A DNA stretch of 44,500 bases, from the NCBI GenBank assembly GCA_016787985.1, contig JAEUTC010000215.1:1-44500 (forward strand), given 5' to 3'. Position 1 is the first letter of the stretch. Every line of letters starts with the position of its first letter. The position numbers were made by a program, and so were the translations under genes. The notes beneath the pieces are model-generated. The model was not told the DNA's origin. It did not search any database and saw only the letters and a list, made by a program, of their open reading frames with translations. Positions 1 to 8,780 of this stretch are shown here, in pieces. The stretch is from Flavobacteriales bacterium. Its GTDB lineage: Bacteria; Bacteroidota; Bacteroidia; Flavobacteriales_F; PHOS-HE28.

Positions 1-2
1 AA

Positions 3-86
3 CTGTTACGAACAGTGCCCCCGGGATTGAAGCCGTATTATCGCGATCGGGTCAATGCCTATTTCGGTACTTTTGACCGACCCTGA
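3..86 (+). CDS. C-terminal end of an upstream protein (partial)
   Basis: An open frame runs in from the window edge and stops with TGA at 84-86, six bases before the next start codon. It encodes 27 residues ending in Gly-Thr-Phe-Asp-Arg-Pro. The close spacing suggests it is co-transcribed with the ATPase gene that follows. In many Flavobacteriia the gene before this ATPase-ybeY pair is a large DUF4175 membrane protein, so that is a reasonable guess from synteny. The visible residues are too few to identify the family. Confidence 0.5.
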   Translation: MLRTVPPGLKPYYRDRVNAYFGTFDRP

Positions 87-91
87 ACGCC

Positions 92-529
92 ATGGCCGCT
101 TTGATCGAAGAGCTCGAATTCACGCAACGGATCGACTTCCCTGCCAAGGCCGAGAACATCGCTCTCGCCGAGAAGCTGATCGACGAGGCGTGCACGAAGA
201 ACAACGTGCACGAAAGTCACTACGGTAACATCCTGATCGCCCTTACCGAAGCGGTGAACAACGCCATTCATCATGGGAACGGGTTGGACCCATCGAAGTC
301 CGTTACACTGGGCTATGTGGTGAAGGGTGATCGGATCATCTTCATGGTCCAGGACCAGGGCCCAGGCTTCGACCACGACCATCTGCCAGACCCTACAGAC
401 CCGCAGAACATCGAGAAACCTCATGGCCGTGGGGTCTTCCTCATGCGGGCCCTCGCCGACAGTGTGGAGTTCAGCGACCATGGCGCCACCGTGGCCATGG
501 CCTTCAGCCTTCAGCCGGTCACCGAATAA
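92..529 (+). CDS. RsbW/SpoIIAB-like ATP-binding protein (GHKL ATPase)
   Basis: This 145-residue protein is a stand-alone HATPase_c_2 domain of the kind found in anti-sigma kinases. The ATP-binding boxes are visible: the N-box with Glu53 and paired Asn in EAVNNAIHHGN, the G1 box DQGPGF at 88-93 and the G2 box HGRG at 111-114. Family members bind ATP and phosphorylate or sequester anti-sigma-antagonist partners, but no such partner is encoded beside it. It has no signal peptide or membrane segment, so it is cytoplasmic. Its TAA stop overlaps the ybeY start by one base (TAATG), which implies translational coupling. The pairing with ybeY is common in Bacteroidota. The domain is clear and the physiological role is not. 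Confidence 0.85.
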   Translation: MAALIEELEFTQRIDFPAKAENIALAEKLIDEACTKNNVHESHYGNILIALTEAVNNAIHHGNGLDPSKSVTLGYVVKGDRIIFMVQDQGPGFDHDHLPDPTDPQNIEKPHGRGVFLMRALADSVEFSDHGATVAMAFSLQPVTE

Positions 530-963
530 TGGCCACCTCCGGCTCCATCGAGTTCATCGTTCAAGACGTTCCCGATGCGTTCCGTGAGCGTACCCGTACG
601 CGTAAATGGCTCTATCGCGTGGCCCAAGACCATGGCACCCGGATCGATCGGGTGAACTTCGTGCTCATGTCGGATAAGGACCTCCTGTACTACAACGAGA
701 CCTTCCTCCACCACGACGACCTTACCGACGTCATCACCTTCCCGGTGGAAAGCAACAACGGTGTTGCAGGTGACATCCTCATCAGCTACCACCGCATAAA
801 GGAGAATGCCGCCACGTTCGGCGCCTCCTCTCAACTGGAGCTGCGGCGCGTGATGGTCCATGGGCTTCTGCACTTGCTGGGCCATAAGGACAAGACCAAG
901 GCGCAACGTGAGACCATGCGCCAGTTGGAGGAGAGGTTCCTCGCGCGCTTCCCGAAGTCTTGA
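529..963 (+). CDS. ybeY: Endoribonuclease YbeY (16S rRNA maturation)
   Basis: The 144-residue protein has the length and signature of the UPF0054/YbeY metalloprotein family, which acts in 16S rRNA 3'-end maturation and ribosome quality control. The metal-binding motif is HGLLHLLGHKDK at 111-122. His111 and His115 are present, and the third ligand position, usually His in the H-G-x-L-H-L-x-G-Y-D-H pattern, is Asp121. A K-D-K ending here is, to my recollection, usual in Bacteroidota orthologues. The start is fixed by the one-base overlap with the preceding ATPase gene. In relatives mnmG often follows directly, but here about 5 kb of unrelated genes lies between. Identification is firm. Confidence 0.95.
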   Translation: MATSGSIEFIVQDVPDAFRERTRTRKWLYRVAQDHGTRIDRVNFVLMSDKDLLYYNETFLHHDDLTDVITFPVESNNGVAGDILISYHRIKENAATFGASSQLELRRVMVHGLLHLLGHKDKTKAQRETMRQLEERFLARFPKS

Positions 964-970
964 AAAGAAG

Positions 971-998
971 CAGGGCCGGCTTCAAGAAGCCGGCCCTG
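971..998. terminator. Terminator hairpin between convergent genes
   Basis: Perfect 12-bp arms (971-982 and 987-998) flank a CAAG loop between the ends of ybeY (+) and the secreted-protein gene (-). On the minus strand the hairpin is followed by a T-rich CTTCTTTTC stretch, so it is a good intrinsic terminator for the minus gene. The plus side lacks a T-run. Confidence 0.75.
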
Positions 999-1020
999 GT
1001 ATCATTCGACCAACGAAAGG

Positions 1021-1452
1021 TCACTTCGCGGCTGGCTCCTTGGCCGCGCCGAGCTTGTCCTTCATACCGTTCAATTGTGCGGTGCTGGCGGTGATCACCT
1101 CTCTGGCCTTGGCGAAAACACCCTTGCTCGTCTCGGGTGTGGCCTTGTTCACCAGGTCCAACTGTTCCATCAGCGAAACCTTGATGGTCTTCAGGGCATT
1201 CGCGTTGTTCATATGACCCTCCTGCTCCGGGCCGCTGGTGCTCGAAGCCATGTCGACGGCACGCTTGATCAAGCCCTCTGCCATACCCAAGCTGTTCTTG
1301 AGCTCACCGGACAGCTCGCGTTTCTGCTGGGTCAGCTCATCCGTGGCCTGTGGGGCGCTCACGGTGCCGGTGCCTTTGGTGGTCGGGGTCTGTGCCACAG
1401 CCGCCGTGCTGGCGAAAAGGGCAACGAAAAGGGTGAGAACGGTAGTGCGCAT
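1021..1452 (-). CDS. Small secreted helical protein of unknown function
   Basis: The 143-residue product starts with a typical Sec signal peptide (Met-Arg, a hydrophobic stretch, cleavage after Ala-Val-Ala-Gln near residue 21). A Thr/Pro-rich linker follows, then a predicted all-helical body rich in Ala, Lys, Glu and Met. It has no Cys, catalytic motif or T9SS tail. It stands alone between convergent ybeY and the nuclease gene and has its own terminator. Composition resembles small periplasmic helical proteins, but I do not recognise a family. On the minus strand a TATCTTGG sequence (1527-1534) resembles the -7 element about 75 bases upstream of the start. Codon usage matches the neighbours, so it is probably a real gene. 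Confidence 0.7.
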   Translation of the reverse strand: MRTTVLTLFVALFASTAAVAQTPTTKGTGTVSAPQATDELTQQKRELSGELKNSLGMAEGLIKRAVDMASSTSGPEQEGHMNNANALKTIKVSLMEQLDLVNKATPETSKGVFAKAREVITASTAQLNGMKDKLGAAKEPAAK

Positions 1453-1610
1453 GGTTCGTTTGGGTTCGATAGGGGTTTGACGTGCTTGGTGGTGCTTTGG
1501 TTGTTCGGACTACCAAGACCGTGCCGCCAAGATAATATCAGAGGACGATCTGAAGCGAGAACTCCTGGCCATCTAATGGTCGTCGGACTCGGTCAAGCCC
1601 ATCTCAGGCC

Positions 1611-3551
1611 TCAAGGAATGACGAAGCGTCCGGTTGGGCCACCTCCTGTGATCCGCCATAAGTAAACACCAGGCGCCATGGACCCGGTACCGATCCGCGC
1701 TTGGCCGTTCTGGATACCGACGCTTCCCACTTGCAAGCCTCGGGCATCGAGGAGGAGCAGCCGCGCTCCCGGTGTACCGCTCGGCAGCATGGTCCAGGTG
1801 GTCCCCGAAGCGTCATGCTGGATGCGGACGCCCGACACGCGCTCACGATCGGGAAGACCGACATTCAGCTCGGCGGCATTGAAGCCCATCAGAACCGGGT
1901 CGTGATCGCTGCTCCGGAACGCATTGGCCTGGTAGCGCGAAAGGTTGGTGTCACGGTAGTCCAATGTGTTGGGTTCGTCCGCGTTGATGTGCCACACCCC
2001 CGCCCCGGTGATGGCTTGGTCCATGGCCGGAGTGGCGAACGCATGGTCTAGTGCCCCGAACATGGCCGCATACGAATAGGTATGGCCACCCGAAACCGAC
2101 TGGCGGACCAGGCCTGAAGCACGAAGCCGGTCGATCGGGTCTTCCTCGGAATAGGCGTTGAGGTCTCCCATGATCAACTGAGCCTCGATGCCCGTTGCCG
2201 CGCGAACACGCTCCCAGTGATCCACCAGTGCGCTCACTTGTGAGCGACGCAGCGCGTTGAAGCACCCTTGGCCATCCCCTTGATCCAGCTCGAGGCCCGT
2301 GGCATTGTCGCAGAGTTTGCTGCGCAGGTGCATGGTGCTAAAGAGGAATCGTGCACCCGAGGCGTTCACCTCGAAGCCCTGGGTGAGGTGTGGGCGCTGG
2401 AATATCCCGGTATTCAACCAGTACAGCTCCGTGGACGGGGTCAAGACCGAGGGTTTGTACAGGATGATCGTTCGGGTGCCCTGCCCAAAGGCGTCCTCCT
2501 CCAAGGTGGCATAGGTGCCCGCGCCAACAGCCGCGTTCAACCCCGCTTGGAGGTGTTCCGATGCGGCATCGGCGTTCTCGATCTCGCAGAGTGCGATCAC
2601 ATCAGCGTCCAACGCCGAAAGAGCCGCCACCAGCTTGGTGCGCTGGCGAAGGAGCTCTGCAGTGTTCTCGGCACCCCAAACTCCTAGGGTGGTGAAGTAG
2701 TTGAGCACATTGAACCCCGCTGCGCGCACTGTTCCGCCAACCTCAGGCACATCGGGTCGCGGATCATGCTGCGGATCGACCGGACCGACCGGTTCCACTT
2801 TGTAATCACCGAACGAGTAATGGAGCACGCCGCGGAGGTCCGTGACCGTGGACCCACACCGAAGCGTCCCATTGGCATCGGCCCATGGGACCGGCGTGGG
2901 CCATACCGATGTGCGCATGTCATCAAGCCGGACCCTGCTTCTATCCACGATGTCCTGAGCCGTCTGCACGGCCAGGCTGTTACCGGCGCCGGTGCTCGTG
3001 GTGCCGGAGGCGATGGCATCGTTCGGATCGATGTGGTCCGTGGGGATACGCGAGCGCTCCGGTGCCAGGATGATCTCCCCGTATTGGGTCCAGTCCTCAT
3101 TGCCCACCACCACCAGTTCGCCCGGGAATCGGAGCAGCATGCCCTCCCAGCGTTCCCAAACCAGATCGGAGGCTACTGGGAGGACCACATCCGTAGGAGT
3201 GACCACACCGGTACCCAGAACGGTGTAGTTGGCATTGGTGAGTTCCGTGAGCCCATTGAATTCCACCACCGTTCCCGTTACCGCTACCCGCAGTCCGGCC
3301 GCAAGCCCACCGGCGTTGGGCGCATACACGAAAATGCCGTTGCTGGTGTTCTCGTTCCCATCACACCCGGGCTGTTCGATGTAATACCCATTGATGGATC
3401 CGGCCCCGGTGAACACGGCGCTGACAATGCCCTCGGTGGTGACCTGTTGACCTACATAGGGACTACTGGCGCCGCTGCCCTGGATGGCGCAGATCGGTTG
3501 CGCATGAACGACCGACGGGAACAGAGCAAGGATGATGAAGATGCGTTGCAT
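1611..3551 (-). CDS. ExeM/NucH-type secreted nuclease with T9SS tail
   Basis: The 646-residue protein begins with a signal peptide ending in VVHAQ near residue 18. A Cys-Ala-Ile-Gln-Gly start and an OB-like domain follow (about 20-130), as in ExeM/NucH extracellular endonucleases. The endonuclease/exonuclease/phosphatase fold occupies about 280-560. Its Mg-binding and catalytic motifs include FNVLNYF, ALCEIENAD, GDLNAYSEEDP and SSDHDPV. The last 80 residues are a T9SS type A sorting domain ending in GRFVIP, so the enzyme is likely exported through the outer membrane. Family members degrade extracellular DNA, for phosphate or nucleoside scavenging or biofilm turnover. It is transcribed divergently from the M3 peptidase gene with a gap of about 115 bases. 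Confidence 0.9.
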   Translation of the reverse strand: MQRIFIILALFPSVVHAQPICAIQGSGASSPYVGQQVTTEGIVSAVFTGAGSINGYYIEQPGCDGNENTSNGIFVYAPNAGGLAAGLRVAVTGTVVEFNGLTELTNANYTVLGTGVVTPTDVVLPVASDLVWERWEGMLLRFPGELVVVGNEDWTQYGEIILAPERSRIPTDHIDPNDAIASGTTSTGAGNSLAVQTAQDIVDRSRVRLDDMRTSVWPTPVPWADANGTLRCGSTVTDLRGVLHYSFGDYKVEPVGPVDPQHDPRPDVPEVGGTVRAAGFNVLNYFTTLGVWGAENTAELLRQRTKLVAALSALDADVIALCEIENADAASEHLQAGLNAAVGAGTYATLEEDAFGQGTRTIILYKPSVLTPSTELYWLNTGIFQRPHLTQGFEVNASGARFLFSTMHLRSKLCDNATGLELDQGDGQGCFNALRRSQVSALVDHWERVRAATGIEAQLIMGDLNAYSEEDPIDRLRASGLVRQSVSGGHTYSYAAMFGALDHAFATPAMDQAITGAGVWHINADEPNTLDYRDTNLSRYQANAFRSSDHDPVLMGFNAAELNVGLPDRERVSGVRIQHDASGTTWTMLPSGTPGARLLLLDARGLQVGSVGIQNGQARIGTGSMAPGVYLWRITGGGPTGRFVIP

Positions 3552-3667
3552 GGGTGGGACCTAGGCGAAGGTACATGCGCTTTCAGCGCTGTTCCGTGGA
3601 CAACCAAAATGCACCCTTGGCTGGAAAGGTTAAGGCCCCCAGCAACTTTGTGCCCCAGTTCCATTCC

Positions 3668-5782
3668 ATGCGCTTGCACTTCCGTTACCTGCTCCTCGCA
3701 TTGCCCTTCGCGGCTTGCGGAACCAATGAACCCACCCCAGCGAACATGACCAACCCGTTATCGGTAGCCAGTACCCTTCCCTTCCAAGCTCCTGTCTTCG
3801 ACAAGTTGAAGGACAGCGACTACGAGCCTGCCATCGAAGCGGGCATGATCGCACAACTCGCCGAAGTGGAGGCTATCACCGCACTTGCGGAACCCCCCTC
3901 GTTCGAGAACACCATCATGGCCATGGAGCTGACCGGACGCGACCTCACGCGCGCCTCCAATGTTTTCTTCAACCTCACGGGTAGCGCCACGAACGACAGC
4001 CTGCAAGCCGTTAAAGCGCGCCTGATGCCGAAGCTTTCCGCGCACAGCGACGCCATCACCCTGAACGCCGCGCTCTTCCAACGCGTGAAGGCGGTCTATG
4101 ATGGGCGCTCCACCGCGGGGTTGGATCCGGTGCAACAGCGCCTCGTAGAACGGTACTACACCCGGTTCGTGCGGGCCGGGGCTCTCTTGGATGAAGCAGG
4201 CAAAGAGCAGCTGAAGAAGTTGAACGGGGAAGAGGCCGACCTGAACACCCGTTTCCAAGACAATATCCTGAAAGCCCGCGCGGCATCTGCCGTGGTGGTG
4301 GAGAACGAGATCGAACTCGCCGGGCTGAGCGAAGAGGCGATCGCCGCGGCTGCGGAAGCCGCCAAAGCCAAAGGGTATGACGGGAAGTGGCTCATCGAGC
4401 TGATCAACACCACCGGACAGCCAACGCTGGCTTCGCTAACGGATCGCCGCCTGCGTGAGCGCATCCACAAGGCCAGCACCAGCCGAAACACCAGCGGCGA
4501 AACGGACAACCGCCCCATCGTGGCTCGCTTAGCGCAACTGCGTGCCCAGAAAGCCCGGCTCCTTGGCTTCCCGAATTGGGCCTCCTATGTGATGGACGAC
4601 CAGATGGCCAAGACCCCCGAGGCGGCACTAAAACTGCTCGCCGGACTTGCCCCCAATGCGGCACGGAACGCCCAAGCGGAGGCCGCCAAGCTGCAAGCCC
4701 TCGCCGACCAACAGAAGGCCGGATATCGCCTTGAGGCATGGGACTGGGACTTCTACAGCGAGCAGGTCCGCAAGGCCGAATACGATCTCGATGAGGCGGC
4801 CCTGAAACCCTACCTGGAGTTCGACAGTGTGCTCGTGAACGGCGTGCTCTACGCCGCCGAGAAACTCTACGGACTCACGTTCAAGGAACGGAAAGACCTC
4901 CCTGTTTACCACCCCGATGTGCGCGTATTCGACATCATCGATACGGGGGGCACCGCTATCGGGCTATTCTACGGCGACTACTTCGCCCGTGACAATAAGA
5001 ATGGTGGCGCGTGGATGAGCTCGTTCCTGGACCAGAGCACCCTGCTTGAGCAACAACCCGTGATCACGCAGAACTGCAACTATGTGAAGCCGGCCCCGGG
5101 GCAGCCCTGCCTCCTGAGCTTCGATGATGTGACCACCCTCTTCCATGAGTTCGGCCATGCCTTGCACGGCATGCTGAGCCGACAGACCTATCCCCTTTTT
5201 AGTGGCACCAACACCAGCACCGACTTCGTGGAATTCCCTTCGCAGATCAACGAAGCCCTGGCCACCGATCCTGCCGTGCTAGCCAACTATGCCAAACACT
5301 ACAAGACCGGAGAGCCGATGCCTGCGGAACTGATCGCCAAGATGAAGCGCGCCAACACCTTCAACCAAGGCTATGCTACCAGTGAGTACCTGGCTTCGGC
5401 ACTGCTCGATATCGAGTGGCATATGCTTTCGGCCGATGCCCCCTTGGTGACCGATGTGGATGCCTTCGAGCGCGCCGCACTGAAGAAATACGGACTCGAC
5501 AACGCGCTGGTACCTCCGCGGTACAAAACGAGCTACTTCAGCCACATCTGGGGTGGTGGCTATGCGGCCAATTATTACGCCTACATGTGGAGCGAGGTGC
5601 TTGATGCCGATGGCTGCGCTTGGTTCCAGGAGAACGGCGGGTTCAACCGCACCAATGGGATGCACTTCAGGAGCACTGTCCTCTCTCAGGGCGGAAGCAA
5701 GGAGGGCCAACAGCTGTACCTCGATTTCACCGGTCGCGCTGCGCGTTTGGAACCCCTTCTGATCCGGCGTGGACTGAACTGA
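3668..5782 (+). CDS. M3 family zinc metallopeptidase, lipoprotein (Dcp/oligopeptidase-like)
   Basis: The open frame extends upstream, but the start at 3668 gives a lipoprotein signal (MRLHFRYLLLALPFAACG) with lipobox Cys17. That makes a 704-residue protein, the usual length of peptidyl-dipeptidase Dcp/oligopeptidase A enzymes. The zinc motif HEFGHALHG is near residue 495, with the downstream Glu ligand in EFPSQINE. The C-terminal region with SYFSHIWGGGYAANYYAY is typical of the M3 family. The lipid anchor suggests the periplasmic side of the envelope, where it would trim oligopeptides. CAACTTTG at 3643-3650 resembles a -7 promoter element 17 bases before this start. Dcp-type and OpdA-type specificity cannot be separated by eye. 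Confidence 0.9.
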   Translation: MRLHFRYLLLALPFAACGTNEPTPANMTNPLSVASTLPFQAPVFDKLKDSDYEPAIEAGMIAQLAEVEAITALAEPPSFENTIMAMELTGRDLTRASNVFFNLTGSATNDSLQAVKARLMPKLSAHSDAITLNAALFQRVKAVYDGRSTAGLDPVQQRLVERYYTRFVRAGALLDEAGKEQLKKLNGEEADLNTRFQDNILKARAASAVVVENEIELAGLSEEAIAAAAEAAKAKGYDGKWLIELINTTGQPTLASLTDRRLRERIHKASTSRNTSGETDNRPIVARLAQLRAQKARLLGFPNWASYVMDDQMAKTPEAALKLLAGLAPNAARNAQAEAAKLQALADQQKAGYRLEAWDWDFYSEQVRKAEYDLDEAALKPYLEFDSVLVNGVLYAAEKLYGLTFKERKDLPVYHPDVRVFDIIDTGGTAIGLFYGDYFARDNKNGGAWMSSFLDQSTLLEQQPVITQNCNYVKPAPGQPCLLSFDDVTTLFHEFGHALHGMLSRQTYPLFSGTNTSTDFVEFPSQINEALATDPAVLANYAKHYKTGEPMPAELIAKMKRANTFNQGYATSEYLASALLDIEWHMLSADAPLVTDVDAFERAALKKYGLDNALVPPRYKTSYFSHIWGGGYAANYYAYMWSEVLDADGCAWFQENGGFNRTNGMHFRSTVLSQGGSKEGQQLYLDFTGRAARLEPLLIRRGLN

Positions 5783-5812
5783 TGCGGTAGCCGATGTTCT
5801 GGTAAAGCCGCC

Positions 5813-5995
5813 TTATGCCCGGTTCCGATGTTCGGCATTCCAAAGCCGATACATCACATCGCGGATAGCTTCCACCTCATGCGCGGTGGTCGGGAACTCT
5901 TGTTCCTTGCGGTCTTGTGTTCCTCGCACCTCGTTCAGGTGGCGATCATCGGTCAGCCAGCGCAAGAGTTCAGCGGTGATGGTTCGAGCTTCCAT
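5813..5995 (-). CDS. Small hypothetical protein (60 aa)
   Basis: The product is about 60 residues from the chosen ATG at 5995. An upstream ATG at 6070 would add 25 Cys/Gly-rich residues that look non-coding. The residues are charged and helix-forming, with a Leu-Leu-Arg-Trp-Leu segment at the N-terminus and an Arg/Asn-rich C-terminus. Codon usage (many third-position C or G) resembles neighbouring genes. There is no signal peptide or recognisable domain. It lies alone between the M3 peptidase and mnmG on the opposite strand. It could be a chance frame, so confidence is moderate. Confidence 0.45.
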   Translation of the reverse strand: MEARTITAELLRWLTDDRHLNEVRGTQDRKEQEFPTTAHEVEAIRDVMYRLWNAEHRNRA

Positions 5996-6150
5996 GGCCT
6001 TTACTTCTGGTTGCGCTGGTAACCAGTCAAAGGCTGTGCCACCACTCATGCCAGCGCAGCCACACTCCAAGGTCCGCCACCAGCGGGCATTCCCGGCCTA
6101 GCCCACCCCAGAATGGCCTAACCAGTGATCCAACCGATCCATGATCGATC

Positions 6151-6214
6151 TAACTTTGCTGCGTCCATGGAACCTATACCTACTAGATCATCTCAATTCC
6201 CTGAAGATCAGGGA
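6151..6214 (+). promoter_or_regulatory. Likely mnmG promoter and leader hairpin
   Basis: TAACTTTG at 6151-6158 matches the Bacteroidota -7 element TAnnTTTG exactly; no clear TTG -33 element is seen. Transcription would start near 6165, giving a leader of about 80 bases. The leader contains a perfect 6-bp hairpin (6198-6203 with 6209-6214) and then a parS-like palindrome just before the start codon. Confidence 0.5.
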
Positions 6215-6225
6215 TCCGAGGGGTA

Positions 6226-6241
6226 GGTTCCACGTGGAACA
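6226..6241. other. parS-like centromere site 1
   Basis: GGTTCCACGTGGAACA contains the perfect 14-bp palindrome GTTCCACGTGGAAC, which matches the chromosomal ParB-binding parS core. It ends seven bases before the mnmG start codon. Two more exact copies of the 14-mer lie within 2.3 kb. By chance fewer than 0.001 copies would be expected in the window. Confidence 0.8.
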
Positions 6242-6247
6242 TGAACG

Positions 6248-8122
6248 ATGGAAGAGGTATATGATGTGATCGTGGTCGGTGCTGGCCATGCCGGTAACGA
6301 GGCGGCCGCCGCGGCCGCCAACATGGGTTCGAAAGTCCTGCTCATTACCATGAACATGGGAGTGATCGGGCAGATGAGCTGTAACCCTGCCATGGGTGGG
6401 GTGGCCAAAGGACAGATCGTTCGTGAGGTGGACGCGCTTGGCGGATACTCCGGTATCGTCACCGACCGTAGCACGGTCCAGTTCCGAATGCTGAACCGCA
6501 GCAAAGGACCGGCCATGTGGAGCCCACGCGCACAGAACGACCGTGCACTTTTCGCGAACGAATGGCGGCGGCTTCTTGAGTCCACCCCCAATGTTCATTT
6601 CTGGCAGGACAGCGTCAACGAGATCATCATCGTTGCCGGAGCGGTCGCAGGTGTGCGCACCGGTCTCGGGAAAACGATCCGCGCACGCGCCGTGGTGCTC
6701 ACCAGTGGCACCTTCATGAACGGCGTCATGCACATAGGAGAGAAGCAACTTGGTGGCGGACGGGCGGGCGAAAAGGCCAGTCACGGGATCACGGAACAAC
6801 TCGTTCGGCTAGGCTTCGAAGCTGGTCGCATGAAGACCGGAACGCCTCCCCGTGTGGATGGCCGTAGTATCGACTACAGCGCACTGGAAGAGCAGCCCGG
6901 CGACGCCGAACCAGGCAAGTTCAGCTTCCTACCTTCTACCCGACCACCTGTGCGGCAGCTCTCCTGCTGGATGACGTACACGAGCCCCGAAGTTCACGAC
7001 ATACTCCGCACAGGCTTTGACCGCAGCCCGATGTTCAATGGACGCATCAGAGGTCTTGGGCCAAGGTATTGCCCTAGCATCGAGGATAAGATCGATCGGT
7101 TCGCAGACAAGGACCGCCATCAGATCTTCGTAGAGCCGGAGGGCTGGGATACGGTGGAGACCTATATCAATGGCTTCAGCACAAGCCTGCCCGAGGAAGT
7201 GCAGCTCGAAGCTCTTCGGCGCATCCCTGGATTCGCCCATGCTCGGATGTTCCGTCCCGGCTATGCAGTTGAGTATGATTACTTCCCCCCTACCCAACTC
7301 AACCACAGTTTGGAGACGAAGCTGGTGGGTGGCCTCTACTTCGCGGGACAGATCAATGGAACCACTGGGTATGAAGAGGCAGCATGCCAGGGTTTGATGG
7401 CCGGTATCAACGCGCACCTAAAACTGAATGAAAAGGAAGCCTTCGTCCTCCGTAGGGACGAGGCCTATATCGGAGTACTCATCGATGACCTGATCACAAA
7501 AGGCACCGAAGAGCCATATAGAATGTTCACCAGTCGCGCAGAATTCCGCATTCTCCTACGTCAGGATAACGCGGACCTACGCCTCACGTCGCGTGCCTTC
7601 GAGATCGGGCTTGCGTCTTCGGAGCGGATGGAAAGGGTGGTTCGGAAGAAGCACCTTTCGGACGCCTTGGTGGACGCGCTAAAGGCAGAAAGCGTGTCGC
7701 CAGACGTCGCGAACGAGGTGATCGTTCCACGTGGAACAACCCCGATTAAGCAGAAGGTGAAGCTCTACGATATTCTTCTGCGACCACAGATCTCGTTCTC
7801 GGATATCGCGTCGATCTCAACCAGATCCACTTCCATACTGGACGAGGCTAAGGACCTCCGGGACGAGGTCCGTGAGCAGGTAGAGATCAACGTGAAGTAC
7901 GATGGCTATCTTGAGAAGGAGCGCGAAATGGCGGAGAAGCTTAGCCGCCTGGAGGAAGTCCCTCTAGACCTAGAGCTGGACTATTCGAGGCTAACATCCC
8001 TTTCCATAGAAGCGCGTCAAAAATTGGATCGGATCCGCCCGAGCACCTTGGGCCAGGCCTCTCGCATCAGTGGTGTTTCACCCGCAGACCTGAGTGTGCT
8101 GATGGTCTACCTGGGACGCTGA
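6248..8122 (+). CDS. mnmG: tRNA uridine 5-carboxymethylaminomethyl modification enzyme MnmG (GidA)
   Basis: The 624-residue protein has the full MnmG length. The FAD-binding Rossmann motif [11 protein letters not shown] is at 10-20. The family signatures [17 protein letters not shown], the [10 protein letters not shown] segment and the [15 protein letters not shown]-contact motif are all present. The C-terminal helical domain that contacts MnmE is intact and ends in SVLMVYLGR. With MnmE it installs cmnm5 on wobble uridines of certain tRNAs, using FAD, NADH and methylene-THF. The start at 6248 follows a parS-like palindrome closely. A second copy of that palindrome lies within the coding sequence at 7723-7738, where it encodes Val-Pro-Arg-Gly-Thr. 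mnmG is a classical origin-proximal gene, which fits the parS cluster. Confidence 0.97.
   Translation: MEEVYDVIVVGAGHAGNEAAAAAANMGSKVLLITMNMGVIGQMSCNPAMGGVAKGQIVREVDALGGYSGIVTDRSTVQFRMLNRSKGPAMWSPRAQNDRALFANEWRRLLESTPNVHFWQDSVNEIIIVAGAVAGVRTGLGKTIRARAVVLTSGTFMNGVMHIGEKQLGGGRAGEKASHGITEQLVRLGFEAGRMKTGTPPRVDGRSIDYSALEEQPGDAEPGKFSFLPSTRPPVRQLSCWMTYTSPEVHDILRTGFDRSPMFNGRIRGLGPRYCPSIEDKIDRFADKDRHQIFVEPEGWDTVETYINGFSTSLPEEVQLEALRRIPGFAHARMFRPGYAVEYDYFPPTQLNHSLETKLVGGLYFAGQINGTTGYEEAACQGLMAGINAHLKLNEKEAFVLRRDEAYIGVLIDDLITKGTEEPYRMFTSRAEFRILLRQDNADLRLTSRAFEIGLASSERMERVVRKKHLSDALVDALKAESVSPDVANEVIVPRGTTPIKQKVKLYDILLRPQISFSDIASISTRSTSILDEAKDLRDEVREQVEINVKYDGYLEKEREMAEKLSRLEEVPLDLELDYSRLTSLSIEARQKLDRIRPSTLGQASRISGVSPADLSVLMVYLGR
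7723..7738. other. parS-like centromere site 2 (inside mnmG)
   Basis: CGTTCCACGTGGAACA carries the same perfect 14-bp palindrome, embedded in mnmG codons. With four preceding bases it is identical over 20 bp (7719-7738) to site 3 at 8468-8487. Exact identity across coding and non-coding contexts argues for selection on the DNA site. Confidence 0.8.
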
Positions 8123-8731
8123 TACCGATTCCATCGATACGGAAAACGGGATCGTAGCGTACAGTTTATGCGCTCCGGTGGACGGGCGACGAACGCTGAA
8201 GAATTCCGATAAGCAGCACCCTTGGGCTTCAGGTAAAAAACCTGAACCAAGTGCGTGTTTATGGAAGCACGTCCTCCGCGCATTTGCTCATCTTTCGACT
8301 CGTGCTCCATTACCGCAGCGTGCGCGTTCATGATAAAGTCTAGTCCGCACCTAGCCTCTGCACCGCTGAATGTTCTCTAAACACCGTGGTGCCGAACACG
8401 GCAAGTCCCTACACCACGATCCGCCTTGGCGCTCGATGCAGCACCATTCAACGGCGCTGCATCGCTCTGATCGTTCCACGTGGAACATTGGGTTATCAAC
8501 CACCTGTCCACGATCATTGCTAACGATCGTGCATCCATGCAAAAAGAAGTAATGGATTGCCACAACAACTCGACTGCTCAACAGAAAATGAAATGCACCA
8601 ATGCAAAAGACTTCAACCAAAAATGCCGATGAATCGCTGTCCGCTATCAACGGTCCAAACGACAACGCACTAAAGTCATCTCACGCCTTTCTACCACGAT
8701 CACGAATAGCAAGAGCTAGACTCATCTCGAT
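8123..8731. other. AT-richer intergenic region downstream of mnmG
   Basis: No convincing gene lies in this roughly 600-bp stretch. It contains a perfect hairpin at 8228-8246 (7-bp arms, A5 loop), a hairpin at 8434-8464 (8-bp arms) eight bases from parS site 3, a TTATCAACC sequence at 8493-8501 (7 of 9 to a DnaA box) and a CACGATC/GATCGTG inverted repeat near 8510-8533. Base composition is visibly poorer in G+C than the flanking genes. The open frames here (for example 8107-8331 minus) have no family features. Confidence 0.5.
8472..8487. other. parS-like centromere site 3
   Basis: CGTTCCACGTGGAACA is the third exact copy of the 14-bp palindrome and is located in the intergenic region after mnmG. 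It is flanked by an 8-bp-arm hairpin on the left and a TTATCAACC DnaA-box-like sequence six bases to the right. Confidence 0.8.
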
Positions 8732-8780
8732 AAAAAACCCAAGAAAGCCCGGGAAGGGCCCAAAAGCCCTTTCTCCGGGC
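8732..8780 (-). terminator. Intrinsic terminator on the minus strand
   Basis: Arms at 8766-8780 and 8747-8759 form a GC-rich hairpin with a CTTTTGG-type loop. On the minus strand it is followed by TTTCTTGGG and then six T's (8737-8732). No protein gene on the minus strand ends here, so it points to an unannotated minus-strand transcript. Confidence 0.7.

Noticed and set aside
2766-3749. Large plus-strand frame opposite the ExeM-type nuclease
   Set aside because: It is the antisense shadow of a well-supported gene and includes no family motif.
8107-8331. Minus-strand frame of 74 codons at the end of mnmG
   Set aside because: It overlaps the mnmG stop, has atypical codon usage and shows no domain or signal peptide.
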